Source: Daphnia pulex
Taxonomy: Eukaryota; Arthropoda; Branchiopoda; Diplostraca; Daphniidae
Direction: 5' to 3'
Assembly: GCF_021134715.1 (NCBI RefSeq)
Contig: NC_060028.1
Span: 2,378,501-2,442,500 of the forward strand
DNA: 64,000 bases
In this document: positions 12,423-23,055 of the stretch, in pieces
Position numbering within the stretch: position 1 is the stretch's first letter
Layout of the letters: every line of letters begins with the position of its first letter
Program-made: the position numbers and the translations under genes
Notes under the pieces: generated by a model
What the model saw: only the letters and a program-made list of their open reading frames with translations
The model's database searches: none
What the model was told of the DNA's origin: nothing

Positions 12423-12896
12423 TAATTTTTTTCTTGGATGGAATTTCGATGGCTACCAAAATTCCGTCCAAAAGGCACTGCTTCCAGGGGGTGGGGTATG
12501 GGGTGGCCACGTACTCCAGCCAACCCTGGATGACAAGATCAAAGATGATGGTTGTAATAAGACGGAGATCCGTTTTAAACAAAGAAATGATTTTGGATTC
12601 ATCGTGCTGGTGTTTATCGGAGGAATAAGTAAGTCTAAAATGTCTTTGTTCGTTTTTTATTTTTTTTTAATAATTTCTTTCTTTTTTATTCTAAAGAATT
12701 CAAGGTAACATCCGTTGATCATATAAAAGAAAAGGCGGTAACCGATGCGTACATGAGGATGTATAAGCTCCTGTTCCAATCTGGAAAAGTTCCAGCTTTC
12801 ATATTTTATAACAACAGAGAAATTCCAGGAAAAACCTTCAACTTTGGGAATTCCTCGAATTGTGCAAAATTAACAACAGATACATTTTGTAATTAA
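12423..12896 (+). CDS. Unrecognised two-exon gene fragment
   Basis: Exon 1 (12,423-12,628) has a pyrimidine-rich acceptor and an AGTAAGT-type donor. It is open in the frame giving WNFDGYQNSVQKALLPGGG and later RFKQRNDFGFIVLVFIGG. Exon 2 (12,697-12,896) joins in phase and encodes KFKVTSVDHIKEKAV through GKVPAFIFYNNREIPG to FCN, then TAA, followed at once by AATTAAATAAATTAAATAAA, which supplies poly(A) signals. The splice phases, stop and polyadenylation signals agree, which favours a real or recently real 3' gene end. The 5' part is not seen and may have been cut off at the edge of copy A. No family is recognised. Confidence 0.35.
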
Positions 12897-12913
12897 ATAA
12901 ATTAAATAAATAA

Positions 12914-13143
12914 ATTTGGACAAAGTTTCAAATTTTTTTTATAAAACGCTGATTTTTGCCGATTTTTAAAAGAAAAAATGCCAGAGAAAAAGGAGAGAAC
13001 AAAGGGGTTCGACGGTTTTCCCTCTTCTATTCTTCCCTCGGGGCAGGATACGCACCACGCAACGTGAGAAGAAAAATCAAAATTTATTAAAAAATCGGCA
13101 AAAATCAGCGTTTCATTCAAAAAATTTGAAACTTTGTCCAAAT
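12914..13143. repeat. Imperfect inverted repeat, foldback of about 230 bp
   Basis: TTGGACAAAGTTTCAAATTT (12,916 on) with AAACGCTGATTTTTGCCGATTTTT is mirrored by AAAAATCGGCAAAAATCAGCGTTT and AAATTTGAAACTTTGTCCAA ending at 13,141. Arms of about 60 bp surround a spacer of about 110 bp. It looks like a MITE in the spacer between copies A and B. The interval 13,144-13,490 holds no recognised gene. Confidence 0.7.
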
Positions 13144-13723
13144 ATAGACGACTATGTCGTCTACCGTTTGTGCAAGTTTCAAGTAATAATTGATTAATTT
13201 CAATTTTTTATGATTTTTTAACTAGCATACACTTTAGCTTGGAAACATATGGCGAGCGCGCCGAGGTTTCCAAACTTTATATCTAGCACGTAGGGGATAA
13301 ACTTCAATTCACTAAAATCTGCAAAAAATCATGGTGAAAGGAAATTCTTTCCTCACCAAGATAATTTTTTTAAATTTGCTTTGCGATAACTCAAACGTGA
13401 GTTATCGCGTAAAAAAGGGAGACACTTTGGCCCGTAAGCCACCGTGTTAGAAGCGCGGAAATACTCGCCGTGTTTCCAAACTTTGTGTAGGTACTGTATA
13501 TAAGAAACAAAAAAGTTTATATTTCTACCGCTAGGTGATTTAGGGAACGATGAATACACTTCAGGCCAGTGGTCTGAATAGATACCACCTTTCGGGCCAC
13601 CATAAGCGCTAGTTGTATGTTTATAAAACACATCGCGCCACCACCACTCTATCGTTTCAGGCCTCAGTCCATGACTCCATGCTTCAGTCGCGTGGTCGCA
13701 GAGCATCGTTGCGGACGCACCGT

Positions 13724-13964
13724 CAATTTTGTCAAAGTTTTCGTGGGAATTATAGGTTCAATACTATCTTTCTCCGTTGCAAAAAAATTTAAAAAAATGG
13801 AATTTGGGAAAAAGAAGAACTATGCAGAGTTTTCTTGCACGAACATATTCCTCATCTTACTTATCTTCCTCAGAAGATGAGGAGAGCGACTAAATGGAAT
13901 CAGAACTTGTCTCTGCGTAATCATAGTCACCTAGATCATCATTTGAATCTCTTTCTTCTTGTGA
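13724..13964. repeat. 241-bp direct repeat, left unit (decayed M9 module)
   Basis: This is almost identical to 15,078-15,318. It covers the C-terminal part of acidic module M9, but here two in-frame stops interrupt the Ser/Glu-rich stretch that is open in the right unit. The two units flank about 1.1 kb of AT-rich DNA (13,965-15,077) whose two ends both carry GTCAAAGTCAAGTCAAAG-like words. No gene is seen in that interval. Confidence 0.7.
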
Positions 13965-15077
13965 AAGGTCAAAGTCAAGTCAAAGGTATTGCGAGTGTAA
14001 CGTCCTTATTTTAAAAGACTAAAATCAAGTAAATTTTTCAGAATTACATCGATCTGCATTTTACAGTCAACAACCAACTGCTACGTGACAGACCGTTAGC
14101 TAAATAAAATGTACAAGATACACTGTGTCAAATTAATATCGTCTTCGTTTAAGACGCAAACTGTAAATAAATTCAATTCAATTGTTTCCTACGTAGCCAA
14201 ATCAATTTCCCCAGTTCGTAATTTGTAGCACCTGTCTTCCTATCTTTTAAGAAGAAAGCGTGGCGATCGGGATGTTAAATGTGGCAATTGTCTATGAATC
14301 CCAATTTCAAAAAATAAACGCCATCACTTAAAACGCAAATTCAAAGCATGGCAACAGAAAACGAACCTTACCCAATCAAATCGAACTGTTTATAGAAAAC
14401 CTCGCGTTTCACCAACCACTGTTAAGACTAAATAGCAAGCAACCTAGACGAAAACAGTAATATTAAAAAATATCTTCTATCACAAACAAAACTGTCTACT
14501 ATTCAGTCAACTCATGCATACCAATAAACCCAAATGAATTTCATGTTTCTGACTGTTGCAAAATCATCACGCATGACAGATACCTTATGAACCTATCAAT
14601 TACAAATCTTAGAGAAACCAAATTAATTTACAATTATCTACGATTGAATATCGCCTACCAAATAGGAAATAAAGCAACAATTACAAGATAAAACTTTTGA
14701 CAGCTAACTGAAGGACAATGGGGAAATAATTCAACTGAAGCTAAATTAATCTACTACATCTTTATTTTTATTAGAAACCATTAAAAATATTTTCATCATC
14801 ACTTATTCAACTTCACTTACCCATGTACACCGGACAGTCACTATGAAGCAAATAGTCCAAATCGTCAAGCTGAAAAAAAAGTAAAAACTTAAAACCTCGT
14901 GTTAAACAATAAAATAATGACGTAACATATACAATAAGAAATCACATTAATCACTAATATCAAAACCCAATGCTCTAAATGTTAAACTTTCATCACACTA
15001 ACCCAAAATAATTTTGTTTAAACAATACTCACGTCACAAATAAACGGTAGCAAGACTACCTTAAGACAAAGTCAAGT

Positions 15078-15318
15078 CAAAGTCAAAGTTTTCGCGGGAA
15101 TTATAGGTTCAATACTATCTTTCTCCGTTTCAAAACAATTTAAAAAAATGGAATTTGGGAAAAAGAAGAACTATGCAGAGTTTTCTTGCACGAACATATT
15201 CCTCATCTTCCTTATCTTCCTCAGAAGATGAGGAGAGGGACTCAATGGAATCAGAACTTGTCTCTGCGTAATCATAGTCACCTAGATCATCATTTGAATC
15301 TCTTTCTTCTTGTGAATC
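15078..15318. repeat. 241-bp direct repeat, right unit
   Basis: This is the right-hand partner of 13,724-13,964. It is the unit with an intact M9 reading frame. The pair could mark an insertion with a very long target duplication, a segment captured by recombination, or a tandem duplication later split by inserted DNA. Confidence 0.7.
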
Positions 15319-15386
15319 CACGTCTTCCTCCTCTGTATCATTCTGGGCTTCTCTATAAGCTTTGTGTTCTTTTACGGGGTCAGAGT
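15130..15386 (-). CDS. Exon module M9: strongly acidic exon
   Basis: This open minus-strand exon follows a TTTTTTTTATTCAAG acceptor and starts within DSDPVKEHKAYREAQNDTEE. It then runs through GDYDYAETSSDSIES, a Ser4-Glu2-Asp stretch and DEEYVRARKLC. About half the residues after the first dozen are Asp, Glu or Ser, which predicts a disordered, highly negative segment. The donor is unclear (the reading frame continues into a short Phe-rich tail ending at 15,130). A decayed duplicate lies at 13,724-13,964. Function unknown. In composition it resembles acidic linkers of chromatin or nuclear proteins, but that is only an analogy. Confidence 0.45.
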
Positions 15387-15530
15387 CTTGAATAAAAAAA
15401 AATAACAGTTAATATTCATAGGTTGTGGAGTGGAGTGGATGTGATATGTAGAATTTTCTTGCACGAACAAATATTGGAGGGATGCAAAGAAATTGGTTTA
15501 CAAACAACTAGAAAGGGGGGGGGGCGCAGA

Positions 15531-15596
15531 TTATAGCTTAACTAACTGTTGATAATCAATGTCGTCGTCGCTGTCAGGCTCGCTGTCGGAATTTAT
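15531..15596 (-). CDS. Exon module M8: short acidic terminal exon
   Basis: After an acceptor-like CCCAACCCAG the minus strand encodes INSDSEPDSDDDIDYQQL, then VKL and a TAA stop. The copy in C (near 40,800-40,845) reads the same except Val for one Asp, with the stop preserved. The small size and conserved stop suggest a terminal exon of a module-bearing transcript. Low information content means it could also be fortuitous. Confidence 0.35.
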   Translation of the reverse strand: MNSDSEPDSDDDIDYQQLVKL

Positions 15597-15702
15597 CTGG
15601 GTTGGGTGCTCATATGGCATAAGGGGTAACTAATTTTATTTTTCCCCTCAGAGAGTTACTTCTTTTCACTTACTTCTTCCTTTTTCACCACGCTATTTTA
15701 GT

Positions 15703-15890
15703 TGAGTGCCAATATGCCAAAGAAGGGTAATATAGCTCGATATTAAGCTAGGTAATAAGCCTTAAGCTAGGTATTATAGCTCGGTTTACCTAGCTTAAGT
15801 TTAGTAGGCAGAGAACGGAACAATAACTATGTTAGAGACCTTTATAGCTGTACCTAGCTTAAGTTTAGTAGTTTGGCATATTGGCACTCA
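15703..15890. mobile_element. 188-bp MITE with 19-bp perfect inverted termini
   Basis: It begins TGAGTGCCAATATGCCAAA and ends with the exact reverse complement. The interior is built from repeats of CTAGCTTAAG and TATAGCT words. A second copy sits at the equivalent place in copy C (41,262-41,455), so it inserted before the B/C duplication. It has no coding capacity. Confidence 0.8.
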
Positions 15891-16071
15891 GCGAGTAAAA
15901 GCTACATTAAAAAATTGGTCATTCATTTCAAGATTTTATTCAGCACATACTAGCATATAGCAAGCAAATTTAAGACAGTTAACAGATCATTCTGTATCTG
16001 AAATAAAAAAAAAACTTGTTAAAGTTTTTTTTAAATTAAAGGGATACAGAACTTTATTTTGGGAAACTTAC

Positions 16072-16246
16072 CCGAGGCACTGCAGTGCTTTTTGAACTCT
16101 TCTTCCAAATTGAACTTTTTGGGTTACGTCAGCTTTCCTGGCGAGACGACGTTTTCGGGATAGACTTGGTCCTGCTGCTGGTTCTGCTACTGGTTCTTCT
16201 ATTTTAGCCACCTGCTCCTTATTCTCGCAAGCCTCTACATTGATAC
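16072..16246 (-). pseudogene. Exon module M7 (copy B), frameshifted
   Basis: An acceptor TGTTTCAG and a perfect GTAAGT donor bound this block. It contains EQVAKIEEPVAEPAAGPSLS and the Arg-rich RKRRL motif also seen in C (41,637-41,909). In C the frame continues KARRNPKKLNLEEEFKKHC to a GT donor. In B single-base losses around the Lys run shift it. This gives a defective copy of a module whose intact version exists nearby. Confidence 0.45.
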
Positions 16247-16649
16247 CTGAAACATTGGATAATTACCTGAGTTATAGCTGTCGGTTACCACATAGGACAT
16301 CATCTCTCAATGTAAGTTGAATACCACTCTTTCGGTTATGAAACAATTTATTGGGATGATGAATGACAGGATGAATGATGAATGACAGAGATAAATGACA
16401 GAGATGAATAACAGAGATGAATGACAGCGATGAATGAAAGATGAATGACGGAGATGAATGTGAAAAAATTATGATAAGCAGGCAAAACATTAGGGCCCAA
16501 ATGAAAAGGGGGAAAAAGAATTTTTAATATTGTTGGAGTGATTTGCCATTTCACGCCTTCCTCTGCTGCAATCTTATTCTGAGTCAGATGTTTCAGAATC
16601 TACAAAAAAGAATGTGAGATGAATTCCTTTTTTCTTATAATTTAAATAC
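16247..16649 (-). pseudogene. Exon module M6 relic with GATGAATGA microsatellite
   Basis: A TTTTTTGTAG acceptor (about 16,600) precedes codons for DSETSDSE and then a TAA. The copy-C equivalent (about 41,090 downward) reads DSEESDID, then TAA. This is the same 'acceptor plus DSE' start used by M3. Downstream (16,355-16,460) the plus strand contains a degenerate GATGAATGACAGA tandem repeat. No longer frame survives. Confidence 0.3.
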
Positions 16650-16943
16650 CTGTCGAGCATTCTTCCTTAAATTTCTTAGACAGATTGTCTACATCCAGTT
16701 TTTGCTTCTTGCTTTTCTTGTTGTTAAGATACCTCTTCTTGCGAGCTCTTGCCTTCTCCTGTTTCTTGGTCATGTCCTGTGTGTCCTCATCAGTATCCTC
16801 TGTGTCGCTCTCCTGTTGACTTTCATTCCCAGACTCGCTTTCACTTTGGCCAGAAAAGTAGTCGTCAGGCTCAGATTCATGATCAGATTCATGATCAGAA
16901 TGATCAGTTTGAGGAAGAAAGATTTCTGGCTCAATTTTTTCAT
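16650..16943 (-). CDS. Exon module M5: acidic stretch plus basic helix, intact
   Basis: This is the clearest intact module: 98 codons between a TTATTTAG acceptor and a GTATTT donor, with no stop. The peptide starts DEKIEPEIFLPQTDHSD, then carries Ser/Glu/Asp repeats (HESDHESEPDD, SESESGNESQQESDTEDTDE). It turns abruptly basic at KARARKKRYLNNKKSKKQK and ends LDVDNLSKKFKEECSTG exactly at the donor. The predicted protein segment is a disordered acidic region followed by an amphipathic, nuclear-localisation-like basic helix. It has the same design and the same donor-proximal Cys-Ser/Asn-Thr-Gly as modules M2, M3 and the plus-strand module at 55,380-55,690. No counterpart was found in copy C, where the DIRS-type element occupies the interval. 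Function unknown. Confidence 0.55.
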
Positions 16944-17144
16944 CTAAATAAGTGTAAAAAAAGTAAATTTATGTAAAAATCTTGGGTACAATTTTTGTTC
17001 TTACCTTCAACATTCGGGACAAAATTCATTCAGAGGGTCAAGGCTGTAGTTAAGGCATCCGGAAATGCTAAAAATGCGAGGATTAGTGTTTTTTCTAACA
17101 TTTGTATTGTTTTAAATAATTACCCGCCCACTAACTGCGCTCTC

Positions 17145-17653
17145 TTAATCCGCTCTCGTGTGGGCTGATGGGTACTGTACACAGTTGCACTGAACTGGGG
17201 TTTCCTCGGCTCTGCGCCTTTTGGCTTGGAGCGCCTGGCGTTTGCGTTCAAGTTTGGCTTCCTCTATGGAAAATTCAGCTTCACCCAGCACCAAGAGCTT
17301 CCTTTTCGCTGCTGTTCGAGCAGAGGCCTTAGATTCCTCTACGAGATTAGCGTTATTGCGCAAAATCTCTTCACACTGTACTAATTCATGTTGCAAGTGC
17401 GAAGGCAAGTACTGAATTTGCCTGTTTTCTCTGGCTGCCGCCTCTCTCCTTTCACTCAAACGCACTTGGAGATAGTACGGGGGCGGGAATTTAAGCAACT
17501 CAAAAAAGGGGAGTTCAAACAAATTTCTCAGAAGCTCCCAGCATGCTTTAGTGTCACGGGCTTCTACAAACACTGTCGCTGACTAATTGATGCGCGCTAT
17601 AGCTACGGCTCACTGAGCGAACAGGTTATCACAGGTGCAGTCTGGATTCTCCA
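17145..17653 (-). pseudogene. Exon module M4 (copy B): alpha-helical unknown domain
   Basis: After a TTTCTTTCAG acceptor the frame reads ENPDCTCDNLFAQ, a TGA, AVAIARIN, a TAG, then SATVFVEARDTKACWELL. It continues open for 142 codons to RAD before the stop at 17,145. The long part is rich in Leu, Glu, Arg and Lys (FELPFFELLKFPPPY, LSERREAAARENRQIQYLP, AKLERKRQALQAKRRRAEE), suggesting helices or a coiled coil. Copy C carries the same frame (47,135-47,682) with TGG instead of the TGA but the same TAG, and a 30-bp internal deletion. The shared TAG means the stop predates the duplication. No known family is recognised. Confidence 0.5.
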
Positions 17654-17791
17654 CTGAAAGAAAAAAGACAAAGAGTGAGTATTAGTTTTCGGTTTTAGTT
17701 CCGGAAACCGGTTCGAAGGACCATATGGAATCTATGAATGTATAAAAAAATTTTGTCAGGGAAAATTTCTGTGTTTATATCTACAAATTAC

Positions 17792-18204
17792 CTGTGTTAC
17801 ATTTTTCAGCCAACTAATCAGACAGAGTGTCAGTATTTAGTTTCATTTTCTTCTTTAGTTGGTTATCTAACCATCACGTACGTTCTTGTCTCCTCAGTCT
17901 TACTGTTAAGTTCCTTTCCTCACTTTCCTCATCCCCTTCTAAACCTTCATCATCCACATCTAAACTTTCCTCATTTTCGTTGTCTTCCTCAGACACTGTT
18001 TGAGAATTTGAGGTTCCATCGTCGTAATCAATCTCCCAAATTCATCATCAGAATTGTTGGATTTCTTACACAAACGACAATTAAACATAGGGGGGAAAAT
18101 GCAAAGAATTCGGTTTAGAAATTTTAGAAGAAGGTTGGCAATATTGTAGTTTCAATTTTCGTGATTTCCCACGTTTTCGTCGCTGTTGGATTCATCTTCA
18201 GAAT
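17792..18204 (-). pseudogene. Exon module M3 (copy B)
   Basis: A TTTTTTTGTAG acceptor is followed by DSEDESNSDENVGNH. Further along, in a different frame, comes TSNSQTVSEEDNENEESLDV and DDEGLEGDEESEERNLTV, then a basic WLDNQLKKKMKLNTDTLSD block. The block ends KCNTG at a GTAATT donor. Stops and shifts separate these blocks, so it may be two exons or a decayed single one. The copy at C (about 47,828-48,237) is nearly the same. A plus-strand homologue lies at 55,380-55,690. Confidence 0.45.
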
Positions 18205-18259
18205 CTACAAAAAATTTTGTTATGGAAAATTTATTTGTTTCCTTATGTTACATTTATAC

Positions 18260-18536
18260 CTGTGTTTCATTTCGAAGCCAACTTTTCTGAAATTGATTCA
18301 GTATCTACTTTAATCTTCTTTTTGCGTTTGTTATCTAACCATCTCTGCTCTCTAGCATTCTTCTTGAGCTGTTTGTTGTTGGGTAATTTGTGGTCTGGGA
18401 AAATTTTGCCCGGATTCATCCGGTGTGGTTCAGCGAACTCAAACCTAAATAACGTTGTCCAGCCGTAACTAGAACTTATTGTTGGAGATTTTCGTTGCGG
18501 CCACTCTTTGGTTAAAAAATTCAATTTCCTCTTGTT
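18260..18536 (-). pseudogene. Exon module M2 (copy B), same TGA as A and C
   Basis: The block is identical in layout to the block at 6-282: acceptor-like CTTCAAG, open frame through LRFEFAEPHRMNPGKIF and the basic AREQRWLDNKRKKK segment. A TGA then stands where sister modules have Cys, followed by NTG and a GT donor. Confidence 0.45.
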
Positions 18537-20866
18537 CTTGAAGTAGTAGCCTTTTTTAAAAAAGAATTATTTTTTATAGTTATTTATATCAGTCGTCGAC
18601 AGTCGCCCTAACCGTCGTTCCCATGAAAGTCATAGGTTTCGTGTCAACGACCGAGATCAAGTTGATTTTGTGAGGTTTACGGCACTCCCTGACGTTTTGA
18701 AAACCAGCAAGTCTAAGCTTTTCAGATTTAGACCATTGCAAATGTTTATGAGTTTGCTGGGTTGTTTGATGGGTCGTGAAAAATGCATTTTAGATATGCA
18801 TTTTTGTTATGCTTTACCGAATAAACTTTAATTCTTCCGGTCAAAGTTTAGTGGCGGGTAAAACTCCAATTTGAATTTCTTTTTTTTTGGCCTATTAGGT
18901 TGGGAGACTTTCAATTATTCTGTTTACAGTCAGCTCTTTCTTTTTGTTACTTTAATCCCATCCTTGAAAATAAAATAAAGTAAGCTGTCCTTGTGTTAGA
19001 TCAATAGCCTACTCGAAGGGATGGAATTTTCAAGCGTGGAGTAAAGCATTCCAATAGTGACTCTCCCCTCAGGTCATGGGCTCTTGAATGGACACCAGCT
19101 TCGCCACAAACGACTATTGGAACTTTGTTGAGCGTTTGTCAATATGTCAATTTCCGTAAACGGTCGTTGCATGACGGAAAAAACCAAAAGCTGATCCTCC
19201 GATTTGAATCTGAAATGACATTCAAGTGGCATTGTGATGAGACAGCAGTATTCGGTATTCAAAACGTGACTGCGGACTAAATCATCACATGAAATTTGCT
19301 CCCATCGCCGACGATCAATTTTAAGGGATGCAGCACTTTCGTAGATCACCACGAAAATCTTTTCAAAAAACCTTAGTCTGCGATGACATTAATGAACCAT
19401 AGACTGCTTAGTTACATCTTCATGTTGTTTTATCCTTCACTTTCCTTTCATACTCATATTTTTATCCAAACTTTTTTCAAGATTTTCAAGATTTTCTAAA
19501 TTTTTAAGATTTTTATGTAATAAAGTTTCTTTATCCTCACAAGTGCCCTTTAAGAAAAGGTTTAGGAATTATTGTTTCTTCATTTTTTCCAATTTTAATA
19601 CACCCTTCATCTACATTTTCAAGTTTTTCAGAGATAACAATTTCTTTTTCTTTAAATTACTCTATAGTCATTCGTATTCCCATCTAAATTTAGGTACGGT
19701 CTTCGTAGCAGCCTAGCAGCTATTATGTTGGGGAGAGTCACAGTTGATTTGAATGTGAAATGCTGACTGGGTTTTCCATCATGGAAGAGTCGAAAAAGGT
19801 GCTTATCCCTACTACTCCCTGTCGCAACAAAACATTTGTTCTGTGGTAAAGTCAGTTGGTTCCGCAAAAGAATAATTTTTCCCCATTCAAGAACCGTTGT
19901 GCTTTCAATATTTATTAAGTTACCCACTACAAGGTGTTCTGCCTATAATTTGATGAAAAACATTATATGCGACGTTTTACATTGGTAAACATTAGTTTAT
20001 AATAAATATATATCATTTTTTACATGTAATACATAAATATTTAAATCCAAATATATTATAACTATATATCAGACTGTACTATTATGTTTTGAAATTAAGC
20101 CAATTCAAATAAAAAGCTATTCACAATCGCTTTTCTTCTTAGAGTGCAGTGTAATTTGCCTTTAAAGTTTTAACTCACACAAAGTCCATTCCTTCAGACT
20201 GATCTGTTCACTGAAATCTAAACGAGAAATAAAGGAATTACTAGTAGAAATTATGATGAAATGTTGTGTGTCCCCACATAAAAAATCTATTTATATAAAC
20301 TTTCTGAGCAACCAACCTAATGATAGGTTTGACATTGAGGTGTTCTCCCCATTGATGATATACTGTTAAATATAGAAATATAGAAAATGTGAGCTATTGG
20401 TGTAGTTGTCAACATGTTTCTGAGATTCCACTAAAAAATGTTCCCATTAAAGGGCAATAAAATAACAATTCCAATTTGGCAAGTGATGAAAAGGAAGCTT
20501 GGAAGTTTTTACAGGGGAAATTATTAATGAATATCGAACTTTAAGTAAGACAATCATGTTCTAGAATTCCAAGCCGAAACATTATGTATAAAAATAAAGA
20601 AACTATAAAGGCATTAGAATCAGAAAAGAAACTTACAATTTTTATCGCATTGAATTTATTCCATAAAAATACAAAATAAAGTCATGACAACAAGAAATTC
20701 CGATATGGTGCAAGAAAAAAAAATGCAATGCTAGTGACTCTTACCTACAATCAAAGTGACCTTTTTCCTATTTTCGTTTAAAAAGGAAAATATAAATATT
20801 CTTTTATAGGAATGTGAATTTTTATGAGAATGTGGTCGATTTTCTTCGTGCTTAACCTTGAGAGGT
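18537..20866. other. Non-coding backbone of copy B
   Basis: This is collinear with copy A 283-3,731 and copy C 48,574-51,191, without the 816-bp insertion. It is AT-rich, and no frame is conserved as protein. Nothing functional was recognised. Confidence 0.6.
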
Positions 20867-21169
20867 TTATTCCTCATCATCTGAAAAAAGAATGGAATTT
20901 AGTGTTTTTATAATGTTAAGAAAATTTTGAGTTACTTGCTCGAGTTGTAATAGAAATAACTCGTGGGCAAGGTCTTCGACATCATTCATTTTTTGCTTTT
21001 TAGCAGAGCCTTTTTGTTTTTGAACTGAAATGTCCTTCTTTTGGAATGGCTGGATCCAGCCTTTGGTTCTTCCTCTTCTTGTTTTTTTTTTCATCCTCTT
21101 CGTCTTCTTTCTCTTATTTCTTTTGCTATATTTTCTTTCTTCACTTCCTCTATGACCTCCTTTTTTCCC
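20867..21169 (-). CDS. Exon module M1 (copy B): terminal basic/helical exon
   Basis: A TTTCAAAAG acceptor opens into a very Lys/Arg-rich stretch (KRNKRKKTKRMKKKTRRGRT). It continues QPFQKKDISVQKQKGSAKKQ and MNDVEDLAHELFLLQLEQV, then ends ILFSDDEE with TAA. The KGSAKKQKMNDVEDLAHELF part can be laid over KKSKKQKLDVDNLSKKF of module M5, so M1 looks like the terminal member of the same module family. Copy C keeps an open version (51,192-51,470), and copy A is frame-broken. Confidence 0.4.
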   Translation of the reverse strand, partial: GKKGGHRGSEERKYSKRNKRKKTKRMKKKTRRGRTKGWIQPFQKKDISVQKQKGSAKKQKMNDVEDLAHELFLLQLEQVTQNFLNIIKTLNSILFSDDEE

Positions 21170-22494
21170 CTTTTGAAATTTTTTTAAACAATATGTAAAA
21201 AAAATATAAAAAAATGTAAACATAAAATTAACTCGCCTTTACATCCTTCATTTTCAACACCAATGTAAAAAACTACTTCTGTTTATTAAGGTACTTGCTA
21301 CATTAAAAACCAATACCTAACCAGAATACGAAAATTATTTCGGTAAATCCTTATTCTCACAACATTGGCAAGCCAATAAAGAACAACCATTTTCATGTGG
21401 TTCAGAAAAATTTTACCAAAAATCAAAATTTAGCCAAAAAGATGAGAAATTGCGAAAAACTAAATGTAGTGGTGTTTCTTATTTGGAAAAATAGTACACT
21501 TTCTCATTTCAAGGAATAGAATACCAAAAAGAATAAAGCGGAAAACGCAATACACAGATCTGTCATTTATCTCTCAGAAATGATCATAGTCTACGAAGGT
21601 AAACTAGGACAGCCCACGATGGCCGTAAATATAAAGCTAAGAGCACAGAGGATAATGAGAAAGCTGAAACTGAAAGGTTGAATAGTATTTATGTGTTTCT
21701 CCTCATCCTTATGGTTAAAGTATTGTTGCAATTTCATATTTATTGAGAATGAGTGTAACAATTTAATTAATTGCAATTGGGTTGCTAATATGAACAATTT
21801 GAAAACGAAGAATGGCAGATTGAAGGCGCATCTTGGCGCATAAATTAAATTCTTTTTTTTCTTCGGGTGGATTAAAAAATTCAAGCCAAATTATTTTTAG
21901 CTGAAGTTAATTTTAGGTGAAGTAAATAATTTACGCAAAAATGTAACTGATAAAGTTTTTTTTGTTCCTCTCACAATGTTTTTCCCCTTTTGTTGAGACG
22001 AAGAAGGTCTTCAAGGTTTTGTTTACTTCAGTGGATACTACTACGATTAATTCAATTATTGGTACACAAATTGTTTTATCACGCAATACAGAAAATAGCT
22101 GGTAATTGTCGTCAACGTTTTGTCTGATACTTTAACTTATAATGACGATGATAGTTCATCTAGGTCAATTGATGATGATGTAAAAATTTGTTAAGTGTTT
22201 GTTAATGCCTTTACAAGTTCCCTTCCAGAAGTGCATCCTATCTAAGTTGCTTTTTTTTAATTGGTTTCTCAGTACTCATTTAGGATTTCTTAAGACATTT
22301 TTGAGTAAGCAGAGTCTCATTCGGATTGCTTTGACATCATTTAAGAAGTGTATCAGACAAGATTTATCATGGAGGATTTAAACCAATGGCAAATATGAAA
22401 TACTTCTCATGGCTAATAAATTCTATTGATCACCTTAGCCTACATACTTAGAGGCGACAAATGTATTGATACACTTTTTGTATATTGTTTTTAG
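21170..22494. other. Backbone of copy B, no recognised gene
   Basis: The match to copy A 4,030-5,270 ends at about 22,405, where A and B diverge abruptly. No conserved frame is present. Confidence 0.5.
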
Positions 22495-22586
22495 ATAACG
22501 ACGAACCTGCTCTTCAAGATACTCCTACGCTACGTCAAAGCGCTAGGCTTCGTGCTCTCAACAATAGGCCTGTTGTGCCAAAGTAG
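22495..22586 (+). CDS. Possible short 3'-terminal exon
   Basis: After a TGTTTTTAG acceptor the plus strand encodes NDEPALQDTPTLRQSARLR, then ALNNRPVVPK and TAG. The preceding exon was not found. The following 22,800-22,982 stretch is unusually GC-rich, contains CTTTCTGACGGCTGG twice and ends in a run of 15 C. Evidence is limited to the acceptor and the non-repetitive peptide. Confidence 0.25.
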
Positions 22587-23055
22587 GTTTAAGGTTTTGT
22601 AAGTAAGTAGGCTATTGGTGTATTACTGAATGTGTCATTTTATTTTAAAGTTTATTTTCCGTTTTTTTTTGCTTTTGATTCCTTCACAAATAACGTTAGC
22701 GTGCTACATAATATTAAATGTGTCTCGAAATGTGTCAAGTTTGCTGGGCGAGTACAAATTGAAATTGATGTAGAAAATGTTGTCTTCCTGATTCGTAATA
22801 GCTACCCTACACCTTTCTGACGGCTGGGTGTTGTACGGACCCTTTCCAGAACCTCAGGCCGCTAGAGGCGCTGTGACGACTGACGGTTGGGGGTGCGGCA
22901 CCCAGGGTGCCGGTGCCCTCTCTACGGCTGGGTGTACCCTACCCCTTTCTGACGGCTGGAGTAACCCTTCCCCCCCCCCCCCGATAGATTGAAATAGACA
23001 GAAACACGAAGTATTTTACTTAGCCAAACAAATTGTTTGTTATTTTTGTCGACAA

